Origin: DASSKO01 sp035690425 | Lineage (GTDB): Bacteria; Actinomycetota; Actinomycetes; Propionibacteriales; Nocardioidaceae | Direction of reading: 5' to 3' | DNA: 13,220 nt | NCBI GenBank assembly: GCA_035690425.1 | Contig: DASSKO010000173.1 | Span: 1-13,220 of the forward strand | Part shown: positions 5,178 to 11,725 of the stretch, piece by piece | How the letters are laid out: every line of letters starts with the position of its first letter | How positions within the stretch are numbered: the first letter of the stretch is position 1 | Notes under the pieces: model-generated | What the model saw: only the letters and a program-made list of their open reading frames with translations | What the model was told of the DNA's origin: nothing | The model's database searches: none | Translations under genes and position numbers: made by a program

Positions 5178-6668
5178 TCAGGTCCGGCGTCGGCCCGGCT
5201 CCGGCGCCGCACGCAGCGGCACCCGCAGGGTCAGTCGCGCGCCCCGCTCCGGGCTGTCGCCCGCTCCGATACTTCCACCGAGCTCGCTGACCACCAGGGT
5301 GCTGACGATGGACATGCCCAGGCTCGTCATCGACTCCGGCTCGAAGTCGTCGGGCAGCCCGGTCCCGTCGTCGTCGACATGCACCTCCAGCCACCTGCTG
5401 GTACGGCGTACGCGCAGCCAGAGCCGCCCCGAGCGCTCGCCGAAGCCATGCTCGACCGCGTTCTGCATCAGTTCGGTCAGCACGATCGCAAGCGGCGTCG
5501 CGACCTCGGCTACGATGGTGCCGAACGACCCGACGCGGGCAGTATGCACCTGCGCACCCGGTGATGCCACGTCGGCGGCCATGTCCCGCAGCTGATCGGC
5601 CACCGAGTCGAAGTCCACACTCTCCTCGGATGTCTGGCTCAACGTGTCGTGCACGATCGCGATCGAGCCCACTCGGCGCACCGCCTCCTCGAGGGCAGCC
5701 CGACCCGCCGGGATACCGATGCGACGGGCCTGCAGCCGCAACAGTGCCGCCACGGTCTGCAAATTGTTCTTCACCCGGTGGTGGATCTCGCGAATCGTCG
5801 CCTCCTTGCTGAGCAGCTCCCGCTCGCGGCTGCGCAGCTCGGTCACGTCCCGCGTCAGCACCAGCGCGCCGATGTGGTCGCCACCGGGACGCAACGGGAT
5901 CGAACGCACGATGAGCGCCGCATCTCCGCCGGCGATCTCGACCTCTCGCTGCACCCGCCCGGACAGCAGCGACCCGAGCGACTCGTCGATGGGCGTGTCC
6001 GATCGCGGGAGCAGATCCGCGGTGACATCCGGGAAGCGCTGCCCGAGCAGGTCGGCGGACAGACCCAGCCGCCGGTACGCCGACTGCGCGTTGGGGCTGG
6101 CATAGGTGACGACGGCGGAGGAGTCCAGCCGCACGAAGCCGTCCCCCACTCGCGGCGAGTCGGTGAGCTCGGAACGCCCGCCCAGCACTGGGAAGCTGCC
6201 CTCGCTGATCATCCGCGCCAGGTCGGCTGCTGTCTGCAGGTCGGACAGCTCCAGCCGGCTCGGGGTGCGCACACCGAGGAGGTTGGTGTTGCGCGCGATC
6301 ACCGCGAGCACCCGGTCGCCGCGCCGCACCGGGATGGTCTCGACGCGCACCGGCACCTCGTCGCGCCACTCCGGATCGCCTTCCCGGGCGATCCGCTGCC
6401 GCTCGTAGGCCGCGTCGAGCAGCGGCCGGCGCCCGACCGGCACGAACGCACCGACCAGGTCATCGACGTACGCCGTCGGTCCGGTGGTCGGTCGCATCTG
6501 CGCGGCCGCCCAGTAGCCGTGCCCCTCGCGGTCGGGCACCCACAGCAACAGGTCAGCGAAGGACAGGTCAGCGATGATCTGCCAGTCCGCGACGAGCAGG
6601 TGCAGCCACTCCAGGTCGGCCTCGACGAGGTCGGTGTAGTCGCGGACGACGTCGTTGAGCGAGGGCAC
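5178..6668 (-). CDS. pdtaS: Cytosolic sensor histidine kinase, PdtaS type (HisKA_2)
   Basis: The predicted 496 residues compare with about 500 for M. tuberculosis PdtaS. An N-terminal GAF-like sensor domain (about 1-150; WQIIADLSFADLLLWVPD, NTNLLGVRTPSRLE) is followed by a PAS domain (about 175-280). The HisKA_2 phosphoacceptor helix REIHHRVKNNLQTVAALL has its His pair at 296-297, and the ATPase domain has N-box ELMQNAVEHGF (Asn403) and G-box DDDGTGLPDD (432-440). No membrane segment is visible. PdtaS phosphorylates PdtaR, an ANTAR RNA-binding antiterminator, which is not in this window. The frame is open to 6893, but the upstream part is Cys/Arg-rich. GTG 6668 gives the conserved PSLNDVV start and lies just downstream of a SigR-type promoter match. 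The ribosome binding site is weak. Confidence 0.94.
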   Translation of the reverse strand: MPSLNDVVRDYTDLVEADLEWLHLLVADWQIIADLSFADLLLWVPDREGHGYWAAAQMRPTTGPTAYVDDLVGAFVPVGRRPLLDAAYERQRIAREGDPEWRDEVPVRVETIPVRRGDRVLAVIARNTNLLGVRTPSRLELSDLQTAADLARMISEGSFPVLGGRSELTDSPRVGDGFVRLDSSAVVTYASPNAQSAYRRLGLSADLLGQRFPDVTADLLPRSDTPIDESLGSLLSGRVQREVEIAGGDAALIVRSIPLRPGGDHIGALVLTRDVTELRSRERELLSKEATIREIHHRVKNNLQTVAALLRLQARRIGIPAGRAALEEAVRRVGSIAIVHDTLSQTSEESVDFDSVADQLRDMAADVASPGAQVHTARVGSFGTIVAEVATPLAIVLTELMQNAVEHGFGERSGRLWLRVRRTSRWLEVHVDDDGTGLPDDFEPESMTSLGMSIVSTLVVSELGGSIGAGDSPERGARLTLRVPLRAAPEPGRRRT

Positions 6669-6696
6669 ACACCGGAGACTATGCGCTGCGGCAGCC

Positions 6697-6724
6697 GGAA
6701 CGGACGGCGACGGCGCGATGTTCC
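6697..6724. promoter_or_regulatory. Symmetric SigR-type promoter element, GGAAC-N18-GTTCC, facing pdtaS and bL37
   Basis: GGAAC (6697-6701), exactly 18 bases and GTTCC (6720-6724) together read the same on both strands as GGAAC-N18-GTT, the SigR/SigH consensus (GGAAT/C-N18-GTT). The minus-strand reading would start near 6691, about 23 bases before the pdtaS GTG. The plus-strand reading would start near 6730, about 85 bases before the bL37 ATG. The palindrome could instead be an operator. Confidence 0.5.
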
Positions 6725-6814
6725 ACGGGGATGCAGGGGGATGCGGACGGGATGTGCCGTGCGGGTGCAGACCTGCGACAATGGTGAGCGAGTCAAGCAG
6801 GAGGAGGTCCGCAC

Positions 6815-6889
6815 ATGGGCAAGCGAGGACGCAAGCGCAGCTCTCGTCGCAAGAACGCCGCCAACCACGGCAAGCGCCCCAACACCTGA
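6815..6889 (+). CDS. Very small basic protein, probable 50S ribosomal protein bL37
   Basis: A 24-codon gene has ATG at 6815, TGA at 6887-6889 and a near-perfect ribosome binding site, GGAGGAGG (6800-6807), seven bases upstream. The peptide is almost entirely Lys, Arg, Asn and Gly, beginning MGKRGRKRSSRRKN and ending ANHGKRPNT. I recognise the MxKRGRK...ANHGKRPN pattern as the actinobacterial ribosomal protein bL37, found in mycobacterial 50S structures; this is from memory. It is too short for ordinary gene finders. It sits alone between divergent pdtaS and convergent rsrA, with a strong terminator 44 bases after its stop. An upstream GACAAT (6777-6782) could be a housekeeping -10, and the SigR-type element at 6697-6724 is a second promoter candidate. 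Confidence 0.8.
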   Translation: MGKRGRKRSSRRKNAANHGKRPNT

Positions 6890-6931
6890 GCACTCAGGTC
6901 ACGCGGACGCGCGTGGACGGCCCGACAGCGC

Positions 6932-6964
6932 AAGGCCCCGGTTCTGATGCAGAACCGGGGCCTT
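6932..6964. terminator. Bidirectional terminator between bL37 and rsrA
   Basis: A perfect 13-bp stem, GGCCCCGGTTCTG (6934-6946) and its complement (6950-6962), has the loop ATG. AA/TT at the base extends it to 15 pairs, and a T follows on the plus strand. It lies between converging genes, so it can end the bL37 transcript and the sigR-rsrA transcript. Confidence 0.88.
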
Positions 6965-6974
6965 TACGCGTGCT

Positions 6975-7258
6975 TCAGCCGGAGATCCCCGGCCTGCGGA
7001 CTTCGGTGATCTCGACGTGCACCTGTCGGACCTGCAGCAGCACCCGCTGACGCAGGCTCTCGGGGGCGTGCTCGCGGCAGGACCGCGCCACCAGCGACTT
7101 CACCGTCTGCTCCAGGCCGTACTCGGCGAGGCAGGGGGCGCACTCGTCCAGATGCTGCTGAATCTCGGTGCAGGTGGCGGAGTCGAGCTCGTTGTCGATG
7201 AACGCGAACAGGTCCCCGAGCACCTCCCCGCAGTCCTTGTCGTGTGGCCGACCGCAGC

Positions 7259-7262
<4 letters not shown>
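6975..7262 (-). CDS. rsrA: Zinc-binding redox anti-sigma factor, RsrA/RshA type
   Basis: This 95-residue anti-sigma factor of the ZAS family has the motif His37-x3-Cys41-x2-Cys44 (HLDECAPC) with an upstream Cys11. These numbers match those I recall for Streptomyces RsrA, where Cys11, His37, Cys41 and Cys44 bind zinc and a disulfide formed by thiol oxidation releases SigR. A further Cys62 is also present. The helix GDLFAFIDNELDSATCTEIQQHL is typical of the sigma-binding fold. ATG 7262 overlaps the sigR stop (ATGA), so the two are translationally coupled. It should keep SigR inactive in reducing cytoplasm and be reset by thioredoxin, itself a SigR target in other species. The C-terminal tail VHVEITEVRRPGISG is also usual for the family. 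Confidence 0.95.
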
Positions 7263-7876
<614 letters not shown>

Positions 7877-8008
7877 CGCCTTCGATTCTACCCGCGCGGG
7901 CGCGGGCCACTCCTGTCGCGCCAGATCGGCCTCGAACGGCGACATGTCGGTGTCGTGCAGGGCGCTGAGCAACGAAACAGACCTCCGTGTAATGGGTGTC
8001 ACCAGCCC

Positions 8009-8034
8009 AACAGCACGCACGGAGCCCGCATTCC
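8009..8034 (-). promoter_or_regulatory. SigR-type autoregulatory promoter of sigR
   Basis: On the minus strand GGAAT (8034-8030), exactly 18 bases and GTT (8011-8009) match the SigR/SigH consensus perfectly. The predicted start is near 8001, leaving a leader of about 125 bases to ATG 7876 or 55 bases to ATG 7945. Positive autoregulation is known for sigR in Streptomyces and sigH in mycobacteria. Confidence 0.75.
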
Positions 8035-8136
8035 CCGCCGACGGTCCGCACCGAGGTGGCGCACGGCCGGCTCACGGGCCTATCCGGCACCCCAAGTAGT
8101 TGGTGCCCCCGGCCGCGCAGCGGTGGAGCTGCGTCG

Positions 8137-8149
8137 GCTGGCAGCCAGC
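8137..8149 (-). terminator. Small hairpin after the alpha/beta hydrolase gene
   Basis: GCTGG (8137-8141), loop CAG and CCAGC (8145-8149) lie nine bases beyond the hydrolase stop in its direction of transcription. The stem is only five pairs with no T-run. A second imperfect hairpin (GGCACC 8086-8091, GGTGCC 8102-8107) lies further on. Either might reduce read-through toward sigR. Confidence 0.3.
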
Positions 8150-8158
8150 GGATGCCGC

Positions 8159-8788
8159 TCAGGCGATCTCTCGGGTGATCCACTCCAGCACGGCCTCGAC
8201 GACCACTCCGAGGGCCTCCTCCTGCGACAAGATGTTGGACTTGGCGACCTTGAAGCCGTGATCCGCGCCCGGGACGACCGCGAGATCGACGCCGTCGGGG
8301 AACTCGTCCGGCTTGCCGAAGGCGTCACGGTCGCCCTGCACGACCAGCGTGGTCACCCCGGCGCCAAGGAGCTCCTCGGCGCGCGACCGATCGGGCCGAC
8401 CCGGTGGCCGCAGCGGAAAGGCCAGTCCCAGGCAGCCCGATGCGCCGAGCCGCCGTGCGGTGCGGGCGGCCACCCGCGCCCCTGCGCTGCGCCCGCCGAC
8501 CACGAGTGGTGTCTGCGGACGCAGGCTGTCGAGCGCCGCCACCCACGCCTCGTCGAGGATGCGGGGGGTCGACGCGACACGCTTGCCGGCCACCCGCCAG
8601 GGCTGGTCGAGGCGATACACCGACACCCCCTGGCCGGGCAGGGTCGCCGCCAACGCCGCAAGATCACGGTCAGCGGAGCCACCACCGGCACCGTGGCCGA
8701 GCGCGAGTGTCGCCACCGGTCGCCGCGACCGGTCGATGTGCCACCGGGCGTCGCCGTGCGGCGTAGGGACCGTGCGGGTGGAAGTCAC
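8159..8788 (-). CDS. Alpha/beta hydrolase of the TEX30/KANL3-like family
   Basis: This 209-residue alpha/beta hydrolase has an oxyanion-side motif LALGHGAGGG (28-37) and the nucleophile elbow VGGRSAGARVA (Ser101, GxSxG). The acid region is VVQGDRDAFG (Asp153 or Asp155), and the catalytic His177 lies in VPGADHGF. Length and motifs fit the short 'alpha/beta-hydrolase family' proteins similar to dienelactone hydrolases. The substrate is unknown, and an esterase or lipase-like activity is only inferred from fold. The start is GTG 8788, seven bases after the stop of the SRAP gene, so it is the second gene of a two-gene operon and probably depends on coupled translation, because no good ribosome binding site is visible. 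It lies upstream of the sigR promoter in the same direction. Confidence 0.85.
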   Translation of the reverse strand: MTSTRTVPTPHGDARWHIDRSRRPVATLALGHGAGGGSADRDLAALAATLPGQGVSVYRLDQPWRVAGKRVASTPRILDEAWVAALDSLRPQTPLVVGGRSAGARVAARTARRLGASGCLGLAFPLRPPGRPDRSRAEELLGAGVTTLVVQGDRDAFGKPDEFPDGVDLAVVPGADHGFKVAKSNILSQEEALGVVVEAVLEWITREIA

Positions 8789-8795
8789 GTGTCGA

Positions 8796-9554
8796 TCATG
8801 CAGGAGCGGGCGGCTCTGCCGCGAGGGGCTCCACCAGCTCGGGGCCGTTGTTGTCGGCCTTGTTGACCGCGGTGGTGACCGGGTAGATCTCCAGACTCCC
8901 CGCGGGCGGCGGCGCCATCAGCGTCCTGAGGTGGTCGACGTCGCTGATTCGAGGATCGAGCCACTCCTCCCAGTCGCCGCGCGCGACGGTCATCGGCATC
9001 CGGTCGTGGACGTGACCGACGTCGTCGGTGGCTCGCGTGGTGATGATCGTGAACGTGGTGAGCCAGGCGCCGGGATCACCGGAGGGCTTCTGGTCGTCGC
9101 GCCAGAACTCGTAGAGCCCGGCGAGGGCAAGGACATCGTCGTTCTTGGGGTGCAGGTAGAACGGCTGCTTGAGCGGCTTGCCGGACCTGCCGACCTGCTC
9201 CGTCTGGAACCATTCGTAGAAGCCGCTGCTCGGGACGATCAGGCGCCTGCTCGCGAACCCGCGGCGGAACGCCGGCTTCTCGTGCACGGTCTCGGCGCGG
9301 GCGTTGATCATCCGCCCGAGCTTGGGCTGCTTGCTCCAGGACGGAACCAGCCCCCAGGTGAGGTTCCGCAGCTGCCGGACCGGCTCGGCGTCGTCGGCGC
9401 TGCCCCTCGGTCGGCGTGCCAGAACCACCGGTGAGGACTTAGTCGGCGCCACGTTGTAGTCGCGCTCGGGAACCTCTTCGGCACTTGCGAGGTCGATGTC
9501 GAAGGTCTCCACCAGGTCGTCGCGGCTGCGAGTCGATGCATAGCGGCCACACAT
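8796..9554 (-). CDS. SRAP-domain protein (YedK/HMCES type), abasic-site crosslinking protein
   Basis: This 252-residue SRAP protein starts at MCGRYA, and Cys2 must become N-terminal after Met removal to form the thiazolidine crosslink with abasic sites in single-stranded DNA. The other active-site residues are in place: YNVAPT (33-38), Asn84 in RMINARAET, Glu114 in GFYEWF and His183 in HVHDRMP. Its role is to shield abasic sites from strand breakage. The frame runs open upstream to 9593, but ATG 9554 is set by the catalytic Cys2 rule; the ribosome binding site is weak (AGG nine bases upstream). It shares an operon with the alpha/beta hydrolase (gap 7 bp). I recall a SRAP gene near aroA in mycobacteria too (Rv3226c). 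The repeat cluster lies immediately upstream. Confidence 0.95.
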   Translation of the reverse strand: MCGRYASTRSRDDLVETFDIDLASAEEVPERDYNVAPTKSSPVVLARRPRGSADDAEPVRQLRNLTWGLVPSWSKQPKLGRMINARAETVHEKPAFRRGFASRRLIVPSSGFYEWFQTEQVGRSGKPLKQPFYLHPKNDDVLALAGLYEFWRDDQKPSGDPGAWLTTFTIITTRATDDVGHVHDRMPMTVARGDWEEWLDPRISDVDHLRTLMAPPPAGSLEIYPVTTAVNKADNNGPELVEPLAAEPPAPA

Positions 9555-9610
9555 GGGTCTCAGCCTGCCAGAAGCGGTCCGGGCCCTGGTCATCGCCGCA
9601 GCTCACCGCG

Positions 9611-9765
9611 CCGGTTTGGGCTGGGTCGGCCGATCTGGCTGGGTCCGCCGACTTGGCTGGGTACCTCGCCAAATGGGGAGTGCCCCCGCGAAATTCGGCA
9701 CGGAAACTCCCGATCTGGCGGGGTACCCAGCCAAATGGGGAGCGGGAGCCGGCCAAGTGGGGCGG
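9611..9765. repeat. Cluster of 18-bp and palindromic repeats between the SRAP gene and the doxX-like gene
   Basis: Three adjoining units, 9611-9629, 9630-9647 and 9648-9665, share the pattern CCGAYYTGGCTGGGT. The third continues into an inverted half, TCGCCAAATGGGGAG (9666-9680). After a diverged inverted unit (CCCCGCGAAATTCGG, 9684-9698) the compound element returns: forward CCGATCTGGCGGGGTACC (9710-9727), then inverted CAGCCAAATGGGGAG (9728-9742). A final inverted half, GGCCAAGTGGGG, lies at 9751-9762. The two compound copies (9648-9680, 9710-9742) agree at 28 of 33 positions. Each is a palindrome around GGTACC. No spacers of CRISPR type exist. Confidence 0.75.
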
Positions 9766-9820
9766 AGGGCCGCCGTACCCGGTGGGTGCATAACCCGGCG
9801 CAGACGGGTAAGAAGGGCCT

Positions 9821-10366
9821 ATGACGCTCGTGAGACTGCTTGCCCGCCCGATGCTGGCCTCGATGTTTGTCGTCGGGGGCTACAACGCCTACAAGAACGC
9901 CGAGTCGATGGCCAAGAAGGCGCAGCCGGTGACCGACAGAGTCGTGCCGAAGGCACAGAAGTTGGCGCCGTCGGCCCCGATCCCCACCGACTCGGTCACG
10001 CTGGTCAAGATCAACGCCGCAACCCAGGTCGGTGCGGGGCTGATGCTCGCCACCGGCAAGTTCCCCCGACTCTCGGCCGACGTGCTGGCGCTCACGATGG
10101 TGCCGACGACCGCGGCCGGTCACCCCTTCTGGGAGGAGAAGGACTCCTCGGCTCGGGCCAACCAGATCGTGCACTTCTTCAAGAACGTCTCCATGATGGG
10201 TGGTTTGCTGCTCGCCGGCGTCGACACCGAGGGCAAACCGGGGATGGCCTGGCGCACCCGCAACGCCGCGAAGACCGCCCGCCGCGAGACCAAGTACGCC
10301 AAGCGGGGAGCCAAGCTCGCCGGCAAGTCCGCCGGCAAGTCCGCCGGACGCGTGGCCAAGGGCTGA
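9821..10366 (+). CDS. DoxX-family membrane protein with Lys-rich tail
   Basis: The 181-residue protein starts at ATG 9821, preceded by GAAGGG (9812-9817). Its N-terminus LLARPMLASMFVVGGYNAYKN is characteristic of DoxX-family membrane proteins. It has further hydrophobic segments near 63-80 (VKINAATQVGAGLMLATG), 86-102 (ADVLALTMVPTTAAGHP) and 126-138 (VSMMGGLLLAGVD). Loops contain PFWEEKD and HFFKN, as in the family. The C-terminus from about residue 142 is highly basic with repeated Lys/Gly/Ala steps (KLAGKSAGKSAGRVAKG) and probably lies in the cytoplasm near membrane lipids or nucleic acid. DoxX relatives have been linked to thiol-redox membrane complexes in mycobacteria, but the role here is unknown. 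aroA follows 54 bp downstream on the same strand. Confidence 0.88.
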   Translation: MTLVRLLARPMLASMFVVGGYNAYKNAESMAKKAQPVTDRVVPKAQKLAPSAPIPTDSVTLVKINAATQVGAGLMLATGKFPRLSADVLALTMVPTTAAGHPFWEEKDSSARANQIVHFFKNVSMMGGLLLAGVDTEGKPGMAWRTRNAAKTARRETKYAKRGAKLAGKSAGKSAGRVAKG

Positions 10367-10381
10367 CTCAGCCACCCTCCA

Positions 10382-10408
10382 TCCGGCCACCAGATCGCAG
10401 CGGCCGGA
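10382..10408 (+). promoter_or_regulatory. Inverted repeat overlapping the aroA ribosome-binding region
   Basis: TCCGGCC (10382-10388) and GGCCGGA (10402-10408) are perfect 7-bp arms around a 13-base gap. The right arm covers the first bases of GGAGATAGG, the likely aroA ribosome binding site. It may be a weak terminator after the doxX-like gene or may mask the site; no T-run follows. Confidence 0.35.
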
Positions 10409-10420
10409 GATAGGCTCAGC

Positions 10421-11725
10421 GTGATGCCTGAGCCGATAACTGAGCCCACAGCCAAGCGTGCGACAACACCGTGGCCGGCGCCCCGCGCGAGCGGGCCGGT
10501 CACGTCTGTGGTGCGGCTGCCCGGCTCCAAGTCGATCACCAACCGGGCACTGCTCCTGGCCGCGCTCGCCGACCGCCCGTCTCGGGTACGACGGCCCTTG
10601 CGGGCACGCGACACCGAGCTGATGGCGGCCGCGCTGCGCGCGATGGGCGCGCGCATCGACGACGACGGCGACGACTGGGCGGTGACGCCCGCGCCTTTGC
10701 AGGGGCCGGCCACGCTCGACTGCGGGCTGGCGGGCACCGTGATGCGGTTCGTCCCGCCGGTGGCCGCCCTCGCCGACGGCAGGGTCGAGCTTGATGGTGA
10801 CGAACGCGCCCGGCAACGCCCGATGGACACGATCGTCTCGGCCCTGCGCATCCTCGGCGCGGACATCGACGACCACGGCCGCGGCGCCCTCCCGTTCACC
10901 GTCAACGGCACCGGCGCGATGCCCGGAGGCGTGGTGACCATCGACGCCTCCGCCTCCAGCCAGTTCGTCTCGGCACTGCTGCTGGCCGGCCCCCGCTACG
11001 ACGCCGGCGTCGACGTCCGGCACGACGGCAGCCCGGTGCCATCGCTGCCCCACGTCGAGATGACCGTGTCGATGCTGCGCGAGCGTGGCGTTGCCGTCGA
11101 CACCGCCGAGCCGAACCGCTGGGTGGTGTCGCCTGGGCCGATCGACGCCGTCGACGTCGACGTGGAGCCCGATCTGTCCAACGCCGCGCCCTTCCTCGCG
11201 GCCGGCGCCGTGACCGGGGGCGCGGTGACCGTGCTGGACTGGCCGTCGAGCACCCACCAGGCCGGCGACCGGCTGCGGGGGCTCCTCGAGCAGATGGGCG
11301 CCCGGGTGGAGCTGGGCAGCGCGGGCCTGACCGTCTGCGGCACCGGCAGCGTGCGGGGTGTCGACGCCGACCTGCACGACGTGGGTGAGCTGACGCCGGT
11401 CCTGGCGGCCGTCTGCGCACTCGCCCAGACCCCGTCGTACCTGCGGGGCATCGGCCACCTACGCGGGCACGAGACCGACCGGCTGCAGGCGATCCGCACC
11501 GAGCTCAACCGCCTCGGCGGCGAGGTCACCGAGACCGCCGACGGCCTCGAGATCCGTCCGCGGCCGTTGCACGGTGCGGTCTTTCGCACCTACGCCGACC
11601 ACCGGATGGCGCACGCGGCCGCCGTACTCGGGCTGCGGGTGCCGGGCGTGCAGGTCGAGGACGTCGCTACGACCCGCAAGACCCATCCCGACTTCGCGGG
11701 AGCGTGGGAGGCGCTGCTGCGATGA
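10421..11725 (+). CDS. aroA: 3-phosphoshikimate 1-carboxyvinyltransferase (EPSP synthase)
   Basis: This 434-residue EPSP synthase catalyses the sixth step of the shikimate pathway, joining phosphoenolpyruvate to shikimate-3-phosphate. Signatures are VRLPGSKSITNRALLLAALA (31-50), CGLAGTVMRFVPP, RQRPMDTIVSALRILGA, TIDASASSQFVSALLLAGPR, PSLPHVEMTVSMLRERG, VEPDLSNAAPFLAAGAV, GIGHLRGHETDRL and FRTYADHRMAHAAAVLGL. All belong to the actinobacterial form. The length is normal for the family and no key block is missing. GTG 10421 and ATG 10424 are alternative starts one codon apart, and an AGGC at 10412-10415 serves either. The stop overlaps the start of rsgA by four bases (ATGA). The same aroA-rsgA pairing occurs in mycobacteria (Rv3227-Rv3228, from memory). 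Confidence 0.97.
   Translation: MMPEPITEPTAKRATTPWPAPRASGPVTSVVRLPGSKSITNRALLLAALADRPSRVRRPLRARDTELMAAALRAMGARIDDDGDDWAVTPAPLQGPATLDCGLAGTVMRFVPPVAALADGRVELDGDERARQRPMDTIVSALRILGADIDDHGRGALPFTVNGTGAMPGGVVTIDASASSQFVSALLLAGPRYDAGVDVRHDGSPVPSLPHVEMTVSMLRERGVAVDTAEPNRWVVSPGPIDAVDVDVEPDLSNAAPFLAAGAVTGGAVTVLDWPSSTHQAGDRLRGLLEQMGARVELGSAGLTVCGTGSVRGVDADLHDVGELTPVLAAVCALAQTPSYLRGIGHLRGHETDRLQAIRTELNRLGGEVTETADGLEIRPRPLHGAVFRTYADHRMAHAAAVLGLRVPGVQVEDVATTRKTHPDFAGAWEALLR

Noticed and set aside
4846..6369. Long minus-strand open frame in a second frame over whiB1 and pdtaS
   Set aside because: It overlaps pdtaS in a different frame on the same strand and is Arg/Ala/Gly-rich without motifs. It is a shadow of pdtaS.
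6669..6893. N-terminal extension of PdtaS up to 6893
   Set aside because: The translation is Cys/Arg-rich, lies opposite the bL37 gene and covers the promoter element. The conserved kinase N-terminus begins at the GTG 6668.
9611..9765. Possible CRISPR array
   Set aside because: The units adjoin directly or are inverted, no uniform unique spacers separate them, and no cas genes are present.
9805..9810. GGGTAA before the doxX-like gene as a SigF-type -10
   Set aside because: It would place the transcript start almost at the ATG, although the gene has its own ribosome binding site there. No good upstream box was seen.
9590..11458. Very long open frame on the minus strand opposite the doxX-like gene and aroA
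   Set aside because: It is antisense to two well-supported genes, is rich in Arg, Gly, Ala and His with no recognisable domain, and runs through the repeat cluster. Such frames are expected in high-GC DNA.
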